Assembly: GCA_013316055.1 (NCBI GenBank)
Contig: WSNM01000001.1
Coordinates: forward strand, 53,689 to 117,688
Source of the DNA: Clostridia bacterium
GTDB taxonomy: Bacteria; Bacillota; Clostridia; Christensenellales; Borkfalkiaceae
Direction: 5' to 3'
DNA: 64,000 nucleotides
Below are positions 42,877 through 52,982 of this stretch, piece by piece. A model generated the notes under the pieces. It had not been told where the DNA came from and made no database searches. It saw only the letters and a program-made list of their open reading frames with translations. The stretch's first letter is position 1. Each line of letters starts with the position of its first letter. The translations under genes and the position numbers were made by a program.

Positions 42877-45800
42877 ATGAAATTATCGCTTAAAATCAAA
42901 AACAAATTAAAAACGGCGGCGGTCATCTGCATTTCGCTTTTTATGACTTTGCTGTTCGTGTTCGCCGACGTTAAAATCGTTCCCAAACAAAGCGGCGATA
43001 CCTCAACCGACGGTGCTACCGCCGAAGGCAACGAAAACGTCAACGGCGACACCGATTTAAAGGACGCTTGCGGCTCCCACGGCGAATTTTATCATAACGA
43101 AAAATTTTCCGTAGCTACGGAAAGCTTCGTCGCCGACAGCGACGAAGCTTTAAAAACCGATAAATATCTTTCCGACATTACAAGCAAATGCCAGCCTAAC
43201 GGCTATCTTCCCTACGGCGTTGTTACGGACAAAACGGACGGCGGCGCAAAGCTTTCCGTTAAGGTAGATGGCGCTGCAACCTATTTCGATAAGGGGCTTT
43301 ATACGCCTACGCCCAAATCGGTTATATACGATATAAGCGAGTTCGATTACAAGTACTTTTTCAGCAATATAGCCGTTCAAAGCGGCACAAGCGCGAAAGG
43401 AAGAGCTGTTTTCAGCGTTGATTTTTCCAATTCCGCAACAAGCGGTTGGGTAAATAAATTTGTCAGCGGCGAAATGACCTCTAACGACAGCGCAAAGCAA
43501 ATACGCGTTGAAACGGGCGGCTACAAGTATATAAGAATCCGCGCCGACTTTGCAGAGGGCACAAGAACAAGCGCTGCGGCGGTATGGGCGGACGCAAAAT
43601 TTACGGACAGCGATACGACCGAGGTGGAATATCTTGTCAAATCCGTTGCGGAATACGACAGGATAATCAAAACAAAATACGCAAACGCCGACCTTTCGGA
43701 CGCGAATTTCGAGCTTGCTTTGCTTCAAAGGAACTTTGTAAGCAAATTCGGTACAAACGGTCATGTCACCTTGCACAACTACCTTAAATCCAACAATCAG
43801 AATGTCGAAGCCTTCAACTGGCTTTTCGACAATCTCGACGTGCTTAGAATGTACACCACGGGCGGCACTCCCGATAATACAAATATTTATCTTAAAAACA
43901 ACACTTATAACCCGAACAGCTGGCTTAACTCCTTAAAGGTTTTAAACACTCTGTACAATACCTACAAGGACGACCTTAACGACAACACGGTTTCCCCTCT
44001 GGGCAACCGTCGCCGCGATATCTATCAGAAAATGATGATATCCATTGCGCTTACCTATTCCAAGCGCGTCCGCTTCTGGATATACGATATGGGCGCGGAC
44101 AACAGCTTTAATAAAACCGACAACGATTCTACCGCAATAAACCGCTATGCGGCGTTCAAAAAAATCTGGCTTGCAAACAAGCTCGACAGCAGAGTTTTCG
44201 AAAATATCGAGGTCGAGGAAATGCGCTATATAATGACGACGCTTTTACCCGATAACGAGATTGAATGGCTGCTTGACTATTGGCAGTGGAAGGGCACGAA
44301 GGGGCCTTATAGTCTTATGGACTATCTTTTTGCCTACGAATTCTGGTCGGACGCACCTCACCTTCACGACCCTGCAAAAAAGGACTATTATTACAAGAAA
44401 TACAGACTTGACGGCTACGGAATAGAATACAAAAAGTATTACACGCATGCATGGATGATGTTCGAAACGGGCGGCGTCTGCTGGAATATGTCGAATATCG
44501 GTGCCAACATGACCGCCGTCTGGGGACACCCGTCAACGCCCTTGGGTCAGTCGGGCTATGTAGAGCACGTTGCCTATGCAGATTACTATATCAACAGCAA
44601 TGGCGACGGCTATTGGGCATTGACAAATGACGTGTTCGGCTGGATAAATACCAACTTCAGAAACTTCAACAACTTAGGCAGTGCGGGCGGCTGGTACACT
44701 CTCAGGGCAATGAACGACTGGGGTACGGGCAGCTATACGACCACCCACAGCGGAACCTATCTTTTACTTGCACAGGCGGCGATAAACGACTTCGAAAATT
44801 ACGAAAAAGCCAAGGAGCTTACCCTTCTTGCCGAGGTTTACCGCGACGACCTTGTAAAGCAGGAGCAGATTTATCGTCAGGCGCTGTCTGTGCAGAAATT
44901 TAACCTCGATGCATGGCTCGGGCTTATCAACAACTATGTCGCGCAAAGCAAATCGGGCGAGGATTTTATTGCGCTTGCAAGGGAGGTTGCAAATTCGCTT
45001 ATTTATTATCCCCTGCCCATGCACGATATGTTAAAGCTTATCGGCAAGCACGCTTCCGCGCCCGAGTATCAGGCTGTTCTCAGCATGATTATGGCAGAAG
45101 CCCTTACAAACGCCTCAAAAGCGACGGAGGCGCAGGTTTTGCAGTCAAACATAACCAGACTTATGGCAAACCACTTGCTGGGTAAGGTAGAAACCGAGGT
45201 CGCAAAATTCGCATTCGACGGCGACGGCGGTGCCGAGCTTTCCTTGGGTAAGCTTTACGCCAACTCCACCCCGACGTGGGAATACAGTATAGACGGCGGC
45301 ACAAGCTGGACGGCAACCGACGCAAAATCGGTCAGCTTTACGGCGGAACAGGTCAACCGCATCAATGTCGACGACGATATACGCGTCCATATCATAGGCA
45401 CTCCGCGAACGGAGCAAAATATTTACGTTATAGACATTACCAAGGCGCAGCCGCCTAACGGCTTTTATGCAAACGATTGGGAGAACAGGGTTTACGGTCT
45501 TGACGACACAATGGACTGGCGCATGGAGGGGCAGACCGAATGGACTGCGTTCAAGCGTCAGCAGCCCGATTTATCGGGCGATAAGGTCGTGGAAATCCGA
45601 CGGCGTGCGCAAGGCACCGTAATCGCAAGCGAGCTTTCGACTTATACGTTCAGCTCTGCGGGAGAGAATAACCCCCAAAAGCGGTATATTCCCGTTAAAG
45701 AGCTGTCGGTCTACGAGGTTTCCTCCGAAGCGACTACCCATCAGGGGCACGCCGCCAATATCATAGACGGAAATTATAACACAAGGTGGCACTCCGACTG

Positions 45801-48534
45801 GGGCGGAACGGACAGAGAGCGATATATAATTATCGAATTATCCAAACAGTTTGTGCTTACGGGTATGGACTATATCCCCGCGGGCGGCGGCAACGGTAAA
45901 ATTTTAAACGGCAAAATTTACGGCAGCTCCACGGGCGAATACTGGTCGGAGATTGCAAGCGTAAGCTGGGCAAATAACGAAAGCTTAAAATCCGTCGATT
46001 TTGCAGACAGCGAGCTTAAAATCAAATATATAAAAATAGTCGGCGAAAAATGCTCGGGCGGTCTAAGCTTCATATCGGGCAGAATGTTCAACTTCTATCA
46101 TAATGAAGAGGCAACCGCAAGCACCAACCCCGTTGCGGGCTTGGAATTTGACAGTACCTCGCCGACCAATGGCAACGTAACCGTCACGCTTGTTAACCCC
46201 AGCACAAGCATAATAGTCACCAATAACAGCGGCAGAAAAACCTTTACGTTTACGGAAAACGGCAGCTTTACCTTCGAATTCAAGGACGCAAACGGCGCAG
46301 TCGGCCGCACTACGGCAACCGTCGACTGGATAGACAAAACGCCGCCTACGGCTACCGCAACCTATAGCGAAACGGACAAAACCAAAAACAACGTCACGGT
46401 GACGCTAAGCTTTGACGAGGAAGGCGTAGTAATCAACAATAACAACGGTTCAAACCGCTATATCTTCACGGCAAACGGACAGTTTACGTTCTATTTTCGC
46501 GATAAGGTCGGTAACGAAGGCTCGTATACGGCTACTGTAACCAACATCTTCAATACCTCGCCCAAAATCGAAAAAATCGAATACAGCGCTACCGAGCCGA
46601 CAAAGGACGACGTAACGGTTACCTTCCATTTTGACAGACCCGTTAAGTATTATGCCGATTTCAACGCGGGCACGGGCGTGTTTGCAGACGTTTACACGAC
46701 CGTTATAACCAAAAACGGCGCTTCGATTTTCCTTTTCTATGACGAGCTGAAAAACGGAATAAGCAAGCAGATAAATATTCAGAATATAGACAGAGTTGCG
46801 CCCAAGGGCACAATAACGTACAGCACCACAAACAAAGCAAACAAGGTTACCGCCTATATAAGCTTTGACGAGGATAACGTTACAGTCACAAATAACGGCG
46901 GCGCAAGCTCGTATCTGTTTACCGAAAACGGTTCGTTTATCTTTGAATATGCCGACCGCGCGGGCAATACGGGCAAAACCACCGCGACCGTAAGCTGGAT
47001 TGATAAAACGGTTATCGCTCCCGAAATCCGCTACAGCACCACAAGCCTCACAAATCAGGACGTAACCGCCTCGCTTATAATCAACGGCAACCTTTCCGCT
47101 TCGCATACTTTTACCGAAAACGGAAGCTATGCCTTCGATTATACCCAGAACGGCGCCGCGCAGACAATGGTTGCGGTTGTAAATTGGATAGATAAAACCG
47201 CGCCCGTTGCAACCGTAAATTACAGCACGCAGGGCTGGACGCGGAACGAGGTAAGCGCAACGGTATCGTTTGACGAGGCGGACGTCGAAATCCTCAACAA
47301 CAACAAATCCGACACCTTTATATTCAACAAAAACGGCTCGTTTATGTTCAGATACAGGGACAAAGCGGGCAACGTAGGCGAAGCAGAAGCAAAGGTCAGC
47401 TGGATATTCAAAAAGGCGCCCACGCCCGTATTCGAGTACAGCACCAAACAGCTTACAAACCGGAATGTAACGGTAAGAATCAAGGAGTTCGAGGTAGACG
47501 AGGAGCTAAGCGAGCAAACGTTAAGGGCTTACAGAGCGGCAATAAAGGTCACAAGCAACTACGGCAGCAGCAGCTATGTGTTTACGCGCAACGGCGAGTT
47601 TATCTTCACCTACCGCGACGGTGCGGGCAACGAGGGCAGTCAGACCATAACGGTAGACTGGATAGATAAGGTAGTACCTACGGGTATTATAGAATACAGC
47701 ACCTACGACGTTTGCAGAGGGCCCGTCACCGCTTCCATATCATTCGATAAGCCCAACGTAACCATATCGAATAACCCTGACAACACGTTTACCTTCGACG
47801 ATAACGGCGAGTTTACCTTTGAATTTGCAGACGAGCTGGGCAACAGAGGCACGTCTACTGCCGTTGTTACGTGGATAAACAAAAACCTGCCCGTTGTAGA
47901 GGTTAATTTCAACATTACCCAAAAGACCGATAAGGACGTTGTCGCAACCATCAGCTTTGACAGAGACGACGTTGTAATTATAAACAACGATGGAAATTTC
48001 TCGTATACGTTTACGGAAAACGGCAGCTTTACCTTTGAGTATGTATATGGTGGAAATTCCTTTGAAAGCCATACGGTAGACGTTGATTGGATTAAAAAGA
48101 CCATTTCCATAAAGTACTATAATGACGGGCTTGTAAAGGAGGACGTAATCGCTTACGGCTCCGGCTATCAGATTTTGTTTGTTATCGAGGATACCGAAAG
48201 CAAAACCTTCAGCCACTGGGCAGACGGAGAAGATAAATATTTCGAGGGTGATATACTCAGCCTTGAAGACGACCTGTCCTTAACCGCCGTATTTATCGGC
48301 GACGGCGACAATACTGGTGACGGCGATAATAGCGGTGACAACAACGGCGATAACAGCGGGGATAACGACAATAACGGCGGCAATGACAATACGGGCAACG
48401 GAGATAATACGGAAGGCGGCAAAAAAGGCTCTAATACGGGCGCAATCGTTGCGGCTGTCGTAATTTCGGTTGCTGTTGCGGGCGCGGCGGCCGTTACGGG
48501 CGTAATCCTTTACAAAAGGAAAAAATCGCATTAA
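42877..48534 (+). CDS. Giant multidomain surface protein carried by the element
   Basis: 1,885 residues. Export signal at 1-33 (AAVICISLFMTLLFVFA). A large N-terminal domain includes FETGGVCWNMSNIG (Cys535) and GYVEHVAYADYY (His564, Asp569), a spacing that suggests a transglutaminase-like triad (inference). An F5/8-type (discoidin) module spans about 950-1080 (IIDGNYNTRWHSDWGG). Nine Ig-like repeats of 65-90 residues follow from about 1090 to 1740, each ending near W-I-D-K. Then come an InlB-B-like segment (SHWADGEDKYFEG), an Asp/Asn/Gly linker, and a C-terminal membrane helix with KRKKSH, with no LPXTG. Predicted wall- or membrane-anchored adhesin. An AC-rich leader and no clear AGGAGG: ACGGAG precedes the ATG. 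Confidence 0.85.
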   Translation: MKLSLKIKNKLKTAAVICISLFMTLLFVFADVKIVPKQSGDTSTDGATAEGNENVNGDTDLKDACGSHGEFYHNEKFSVATESFVADSDEALKTDKYLSDITSKCQPNGYLPYGVVTDKTDGGAKLSVKVDGAATYFDKGLYTPTPKSVIYDISEFDYKYFFSNIAVQSGTSAKGRAVFSVDFSNSATSGWVNKFVSGEMTSNDSAKQIRVETGGYKYIRIRADFAEGTRTSAAAVWADAKFTDSDTTEVEYLVKSVAEYDRIIKTKYANADLSDANFELALLQRNFVSKFGTNGHVTLHNYLKSNNQNVEAFNWLFDNLDVLRMYTTGGTPDNTNIYLKNNTYNPNSWLNSLKVLNTLYNTYKDDLNDNTVSPLGNRRRDIYQKMMISIALTYSKRVRFWIYDMGADNSFNKTDNDSTAINRYAAFKKIWLANKLDSRVFENIEVEEMRYIMTTLLPDNEIEWLLDYWQWKGTKGPYSLMDYLFAYEFWSDAPHLHDPAKKDYYYKKYRLDGYGIEYKKYYTHAWMMFETGGVCWNMSNIGANMTAVWGHPSTPLGQSGYVEHVAYADYYINSNGDGYWALTNDVFGWINTNFRNFNNLGSAGGWYTLRAMNDWGTGSYTTTHSGTYLLLAQAAINDFENYEKAKELTLLAEVYRDDLVKQEQIYRQALSVQKFNLDAWLGLINNYVAQSKSGEDFIALAREVANSLIYYPLPMHDMLKLIGKHASAPEYQAVLSMIMAEALTNASKATEAQVLQSNITRLMANHLLGKVETEVAKFAFDGDGGAELSLGKLYANSTPTWEYSIDGGTSWTATDAKSVSFTAEQVNRINVDDDIRVHIIGTPRTEQNIYVIDITKAQPPNGFYANDWENRVYGLDDTMDWRMEGQTEWTAFKRQQPDLSGDKVVEIRRRAQGTVIASELSTYTFSSAGENNPQKRYIPVKELSVYEVSSEATTHQGHAANIIDGNYNTRWHSDWGGTDRERYIIIELSKQFVLTGMDYIPAGGGNGKILNGKIYGSSTGEYWSEIASVSWANNESLKSVDFADSELKIKYIKIVGEKCSGGLSFISGRMFNFYHNEEATASTNPVAGLEFDSTSPTNGNVTVTLVNPSTSIIVTNNSGRKTFTFTENGSFTFEFKDANGAVGRTTATVDWIDKTPPTATATYSETDKTKNNVTVTLSFDEEGVVINNNNGSNRYIFTANGQFTFYFRDKVGNEGSYTATVTNIFNTSPKIEKIEYSATEPTKDDVTVTFHFDRPVKYYADFNAGTGVFADVYTTVITKNGASIFLFYDELKNGISKQINIQNIDRVAPKGTITYSTTNKANKVTAYISFDEDNVTVTNNGGASSYLFTENGSFIFEYADRAGNTGKTTATVSWIDKTVIAPEIRYSTTSLTNQDVTASLIINGNLSASHTFTENGSYAFDYTQNGAAQTMVAVVNWIDKTAPVATVNYSTQGWTRNEVSATVSFDEADVEILNNNKSDTFIFNKNGSFMFRYRDKAGNVGEAEAKVSWIFKKAPTPVFEYSTKQLTNRNVTVRIKEFEVDEELSEQTLRAYRAAIKVTSNYGSSSYVFTRNGEFIFTYRDGAGNEGSQTITVDWIDKVVPTGIIEYSTYDVCRGPVTASISFDKPNVTISNNPDNTFTFDDNGEFTFEFADELGNRGTSTAVVTWINKNLPVVEVNFNITQKTDKDVVATISFDRDDVVIINNDGNFSYTFTENGSFTFEYVYGGNSFESHTVDVDWIKKTISIKYYNDGLVKEDVIAYGSGYQILFVIEDTESKTFSHWADGEDKYFEGDILSLEDDLSLTAVFIGDGDNTGDGDNSGDNNGDNSGDNDNNGGNDNTGNGDNTEGGKKGSNTGAIVAAVVISVAVAGAAAVTGVILYKRKKSH

Positions 48535-48556
48535 TTTGCAGACTTAATCAACATTT

Positions 48557-48592
48557 ACGGCGAAGGTATGTGTGCCTTCGCCGTTATTTTAT
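48557..48592 (+). terminator. Terminator of the surface-protein gene
   Basis: 10-bp stem ACGGCGAAGG / CCTTCGCCGT with an 8-base loop, then TATTTTAT. It uncouples the cargo gene from the recombinase. Confidence 0.8.
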
Positions 48593-48651
48593 GTTACACA
48601 GACAAGCCGTACCTTCATATACATATAAAAGGCTTTAATTTTTTTGCATAA

Positions 48652-48846
48652 AGGGGGATACGTCAAACGGACAAAAAAGTACGGCTACCAAGCAATCAGA
48701 CGCAAAATTATCCGTCCTCCCAACGCAAATGCGTGATAGACGGCAAGCGCTTTGCAATAACAAGACATTTCACGGGCGACAAAAATTTAAGGACAATCAT
48801 GACGGATACGGCCGTTCGTATGGCAAACAGAGAAATGCTTCCTTAG
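48652..48846 (+). pseudogene. Small open frame or remnant before recombinase
   Basis: 65 codons are open between stops. The most coding-like part is the last 40 residues (KCVIDGKRFAITRHFTGDKNLRTIMTDTA and RMANREMLP). The only in-frame start before this is GTG at 48733, with no ribosome binding site. Small proteins with a similar 'I-G-x-x-F-x-V-x-x-H-F' pattern accompany TnpX-type recombinases (TnpW-like). This may be a degraded or unconventional accessory gene. Confidence 0.35.
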
Positions 48847-48875
48847 CCTTTAAGGTGCTGTTTTAAGGAGCTTGA

Positions 48876-50468
48876 ATGTCAAAACGGAACCGGCTTAACA
48901 AAATCGGCTTATATATGCGGCTGTCGCGCGACGACGACAAGGCGGGCGAATCCATGTCCATAGACAACCAGCGCATAATTCTGCAAAGCTATGCGGCGGA
49001 ATTTGGCGGTGAAATTGTGGACGAGTATATCGACGACGGCTGGTCGGGCACAAATTTCGACCGCCCGAATATAAAGCGTATGCTTCAAGACGCGCAGTCT
49101 GGCAAAATCGATACTATTATCGTAAAGGATTTGTCGCGCTTCGGGCGCAATTACATTCAGGTCGGGCAGTATATCGATTATATTTTTCCCGCTTACGGAA
49201 TACGCTTTATCGCCTTGAACGACAATGTTGATACCGCCGACAGAAGCAGTACCGCAATGGATATGATGCCGATAATGAACGTGTTCAACGAGTGGCACGC
49301 GGCAAATACAAGCAAAAAAATAAGGGCGGTGCTGCAAGCAAGCCAGCGCTCGGGCAAATACACAAGCTGGAATTATCCCTACGGCTATAAGGCGGGTGTG
49401 GACGAGCGCCGCACGGCGGTTATTGACGAAGAGGCGGCGGTAGTGGTACGTCGCATTTACGACTTGCGGCTGCAAGGTCATTCGGCGCGTTCTATTGCAA
49501 AAATTCTGTCGGACGAGGGTATTCCCAATCCCGCCGCTCACTATACAAGACTTGACGGCAGTAAGCGCAGCGTTGGCGGTTCGGCGCTGTGGGTTCCCAA
49601 AACGGTCAGGTGGATACTCGCAAATCCAACCTACCTCGGGCACACTTTGCAGCATAAAACCACGCGTGTATCCTATAAAAACCACAAGGTTGTAAATTTG
49701 CCGGAAAGCGACTGGATAATTAACGAAAACGCCCACCCGCCGATTATTTCCAAGGAAGTATGGGACAGAGTGCAGTCTACCTATAACGGCGCGCGCGGCC
49801 GCGCGGACAAAGCGTCCGCTGTGCACCCCTTGTCGGGCTTGCTTGTCTGTCCCGACTGCGGCAAAAGGCTTAAATTCAAATCCGCAAAGGACTTAAAAAA
49901 TTGCTTTGTTTGCCGCACCTATGTGGATTTGGGCAAAAAATATTGCACCTCGCACCGAATCACCGAGCATTTGCTTGAAAGAATTGTAGCGGAGGATATC
50001 CGTTCTCTGCTTGCGACAATAGCTGTTGACGAGGACAAGGCAAAAGAGCGGTTTTTAAGGGAGCGGGCAAAGCATAGCGGGCAGAGCAGGTGTTCAGACG
50101 AAAAACAGCTAAAAGCGCACAAAAAAAGACTTGCAGAGCTGGATAAGCTGATACAAACCGCGTTTGAGGAAAGAGTTCTGGGCAATTTGCCCGAAGGCGT
50201 CTGCATAAAGCTATGCGAAAAATACCGTGCCGAGGCAGAGGCGGTGCAAGGGGCGATAAACGCGCTTGAAAAAAGACTGTCCGAAGTAAATACGGACGAG
50301 GCCGCCGCCGAGGAGTATATTCAAAAATTGAAGCGCTATGCAAATTGCGAAAGGCTTACTCGCGAAATGTGCCTGCAACTAATCGACTTTATTACGGTAG
50401 GGGAAAAGACGGCGGAAAATGAGGAGCGCGAAATACATATTTACTATAAATTTCGCCAAACGGACTAA
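48876..50468 (+). CDS. Large serine recombinase (TnpX/TndX-like)
   Basis: 530 residues. Resolvase catalytic domain at 1-150: GLYMRLSRDD with nucleophile Ser17, then DEYIDDGWSGTNFDRPN, IIVKDLSRFGRNYIQVGQYID. Recombinase domain about 165-300 (YGYKAGVDERRTAVIDEEAAVVVRRIYDL). A zinc ribbon lies at about 325-365 (CPDCGKRL ... CFVCRTYVDLGKKYC). A coiled-coil at 395-480 precedes the C-terminus. AAGGAG lies 6 bases before the ATG. The stop is only 22 bases from the right junction core, as usual for such elements. It should catalyse integration and, perhaps with a partner, excision. Confidence 0.93.
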   Translation: MSKRNRLNKIGLYMRLSRDDDKAGESMSIDNQRIILQSYAAEFGGEIVDEYIDDGWSGTNFDRPNIKRMLQDAQSGKIDTIIVKDLSRFGRNYIQVGQYIDYIFPAYGIRFIALNDNVDTADRSSTAMDMMPIMNVFNEWHAANTSKKIRAVLQASQRSGKYTSWNYPYGYKAGVDERRTAVIDEEAAVVVRRIYDLRLQGHSARSIAKILSDEGIPNPAAHYTRLDGSKRSVGGSALWVPKTVRWILANPTYLGHTLQHKTTRVSYKNHKVVNLPESDWIINENAHPPIISKEVWDRVQSTYNGARGRADKASAVHPLSGLLVCPDCGKRLKFKSAKDLKNCFVCRTYVDLGKKYCTSHRITEHLLERIVAEDIRSLLATIAVDEDKAKERFLRERAKHSGQSRCSDEKQLKAHKKRLAELDKLIQTAFEERVLGNLPEGVCIKLCEKYRAEAEAVQGAINALEKRLSEVNTDEAAAEEYIQKLKRYANCERLTREMCLQLIDFITVGEKTAENEEREIHIYYKFRQTD

Positions 50469-50473
50469 AACAG

Positions 50474-51297
<824 letters not shown>

Positions 51298-51331
51298 CAG
51301 ACCTTTAACAGCCTATAAATTGAATTAAAAT

Positions 51332-51361
51332 GCCGCGGAGGGTAAATTTTGCCTCCGCGGC
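51332..51361 (+). terminator. Stem-loop after the collagen-like gene
   Basis: 10-bp stem GCCGCGGAGG / CCTCCGCGGC with a 10-base loop; no T run. Probable terminator of the collagen gene. Confidence 0.6.
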
Positions 51362-51421
51362 TTACCTTTGCCGTGTTTTTCGGCTTTTGCAAAAATTTGT
51401 TTTGCGCGGCGGCTAAAACAA

Positions 51422-51450
51422 TTGACGGCAACTTCAAAAATATATATAAT
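51422..51450 (+). promoter_or_regulatory. tRNA-Pro promoter
   Basis: -35 TTGACG (51422-51427), 17-bp spacer, -10 TATAAT (51445-51450), 10 bases upstream of the tRNA. Confidence 0.75.
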
Positions 51451-51460
51451 AAAGCAGTAC

Positions 51461-51536
51461 TGAGGCGTAGCGCAGTTGGTAGCGCGTATGGTTCGGGACC
51501 ATAAGGTCGTGGGTTCAAATCCCGTCGCCTCAACCA
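51461..51536 (+). tRNA. tRNA-Pro (anticodon CGG)
   Basis: Acceptor TGAGGCG / CGCCTCA. D arm GCGC/GCGC. Anticodon stem TATGG/CCATA, loop TTCGGGA, anticodon CGG reading CCG. T arm GTGGG/CCCGT with TTCAAAT. CCA encoded at 51534-51536. Confidence 0.96.
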
Positions 51537-51540
51537 AATA

Positions 51541-51570
51541 TGCCGAACGGCCTTTAACCGCCGTTCGGCA
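51541..51570 (+). terminator. Stem-loop between tRNA-Pro and thyA
   Basis: Perfect 10-bp stem TGCCGAACGG / CCGTTCGGCA without a T run. It could end tRNA transcription in part, or be a processing stem if thyA is read from the tRNA promoter. Confidence 0.55.
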
Positions 51571-51592
51571 AAATTTAAATACGGAGAAATTT

Positions 51593-52423
51593 ATGAGCAG
51601 AGCGGACGACATTTTTATAGCCAATATGCAGGACATTTTAAAAAACGGCGTTTGGGATACCGATTTGCCCGTCCGCCCGAGGTGGAGCGACGGCACGCCC
51701 GCGCACACCGTAAAAAAATTCGGCATAGTCAACCGCTATAATCTGCAGGAGGAATTCCCCGTCCTCACAATCCGCAGAACGGCCTTTAAATCGTGCATTG
51801 ACGAGCTTTTATGGATATGGCAGAAAAAGAGCAACAATATACGCGATTTAAAGTCGCACATCTGGGACCAGTGGGCGGACGAAAGCGGCAGTATAGGCAA
51901 GGCGTACGGCTATCAGCTCGGCGTCAAACATAAGTATAAGGAGGGCGAGTTCGACCAGGTCGACAGAGTGCTTTTCGATTTAAAGCATAACCCTTCAAGC
52001 CGTCGAATAATGACCAATATTTATACGTTTGCAGACTTGCACGAAATGAATTTATACCCTTGCGCGTACTCTATGACCTTCAATGTGTCGGGCGATACGC
52101 TCAACGGAATTTTAAACCAACGCTCCAACGATATGCTTACAGCCAACAACTGGAACGTAGCGCAGTACGCTGTTCTGCTTATCATGCTTGCGCAGGTTTC
52201 GCATCTTAAAGCGGGCGAGCTTGTGCACGTTATCGCAGACGCGCACATCTACGACAGGCATGTTCCAATTGTCGAAGAAATTATAAAAATGCCCCGCCTT
52301 GCCGCGCCTAAATTAGAGGTGGATACAAGCATTAAAAATTTCTACGACTTCACCGTGGACAGCTTTAAGCTCGTAGACTATAAGTTCAACGACAAAAAAT
52401 ACAATATTCCCGTTGCGGAATAA
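51593..52423 (+). CDS. thyA: Thymidylate synthase
   Basis: Makes dTMP from dUMP using methylene-tetrahydrofolate. 276 aa. Catalytic Cys157 in LYPCAYSMTFNVSG, then LNQRSNDMLTANNWNVAQYAVLLIMLAQ, AGELVHVIADAHIYDRHV and FTVDSFKLVDY. ATG 51593 is behind ACGGAGAA; an upstream in-frame extension runs through the tRNA and is not protein. The residues after SND differ somewhat from the common FLG pattern but core contacts remain. Co-located with folA, which recycles the dihydrofolate product. Confidence 0.93.
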   Translation: MSRADDIFIANMQDILKNGVWDTDLPVRPRWSDGTPAHTVKKFGIVNRYNLQEEFPVLTIRRTAFKSCIDELLWIWQKKSNNIRDLKSHIWDQWADESGSIGKAYGYQLGVKHKYKEGEFDQVDRVLFDLKHNPSSRRIMTNIYTFADLHEMNLYPCAYSMTFNVSGDTLNGILNQRSNDMLTANNWNVAQYAVLLIMLAQVSHLKAGELVHVIADAHIYDRHVPIVEEIIKMPRLAAPKLEVDTSIKNFYDFTVDSFKLVDYKFNDKKYNIPVAE

Positions 52424-52474
52424 TACAGTCGCCAAACGCAGTTAAACGGCACATATACAGGGGGCAATTTATAA

Positions 52475-52975
52475 ATGATAGCAATTTTACACGCAGATAA
52501 GGAATGGGGAATAGGCAAAAACAACTCGCTTATGTTCCGTATTCCCGCGGATATGAAATTTTTTAAGCAAACCACCACGGGCAACGTGGTCGTTATGGGC
52601 AGCAATACCTTAAAATCTTTCCCGAACGGCAAACCGCTTAAAGACAGACTTAACATCGTTCTCTATCCCGAAGGCGAAAAGCGCGACGACTGCCTTATTG
52701 TCGGCTCGCTTGAAGAGCTGTTTGCCGAAATAAAAAAATACCCGCCCGAAAAGGTTTTCGTAATCGGCGGAATGATGATGTACAAAACGCTTTTGCCCTA
52801 TTGCAGCGAGGTGCTGGTAACAAAGGTGGACGCCGTGGGCGGCGCGGACGCATTTTTTGAAAATCTTGACCAAAACCCTAATTTTAAGCTCGCTTACGAG
52901 AGCGCTCCGGAGGAAACAAACGGCTATACCGTAAGGTTTTTGACTTATAAAAACCTCAACGTCAAGCCATATTAA
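52475..52975 (+). CDS. folA: Dihydrofolate reductase
   Basis: Reduces dihydrofolate produced by ThyA, using NADPH. 166 aa. Motifs: ILHADKEWGIGKNNSLMFRIPADMKFFKQTT (catalytic Asp in IPADMK), VVVMGSNTLKSFP, VFVIGGMMMYKTLLPYCSEVLVTKVDA. The usual W after the LP motif is changed, but key residues are present. An AGGGGG site precedes the ATG. Separated from thyA by 51 bp; probably one operon. Confidence 0.93.
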   Translation: MIAILHADKEWGIGKNNSLMFRIPADMKFFKQTTTGNVVVMGSNTLKSFPNGKPLKDRLNIVLYPEGEKRDDCLIVGSLEELFAEIKKYPPEKVFVIGGMMMYKTLLPYCSEVLVTKVDAVGGADAFFENLDQNPNFKLAYESAPEETNGYTVRFLTYKNLNVKPY

Positions 52976-52982
52976 CATTGCG

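Larger units (their letters stand above)
48535..48875 (+). other. Non-coding gap inside element
   Basis: 341 bases between surface protein and recombinase. It holds the surface-protein terminator (48557-48592), then an open frame without a convincing start (48652-48846), then the recombinase ribosome binding site AAGGAG. No other signal seen. Confidence 0.6.

Noticed and set aside
46450-47106. Minus-strand ORF antisense to the adhesin repeats
   Set aside because: It follows the repeat period of the plus-strand gene and has no start signal or homology-like pattern.
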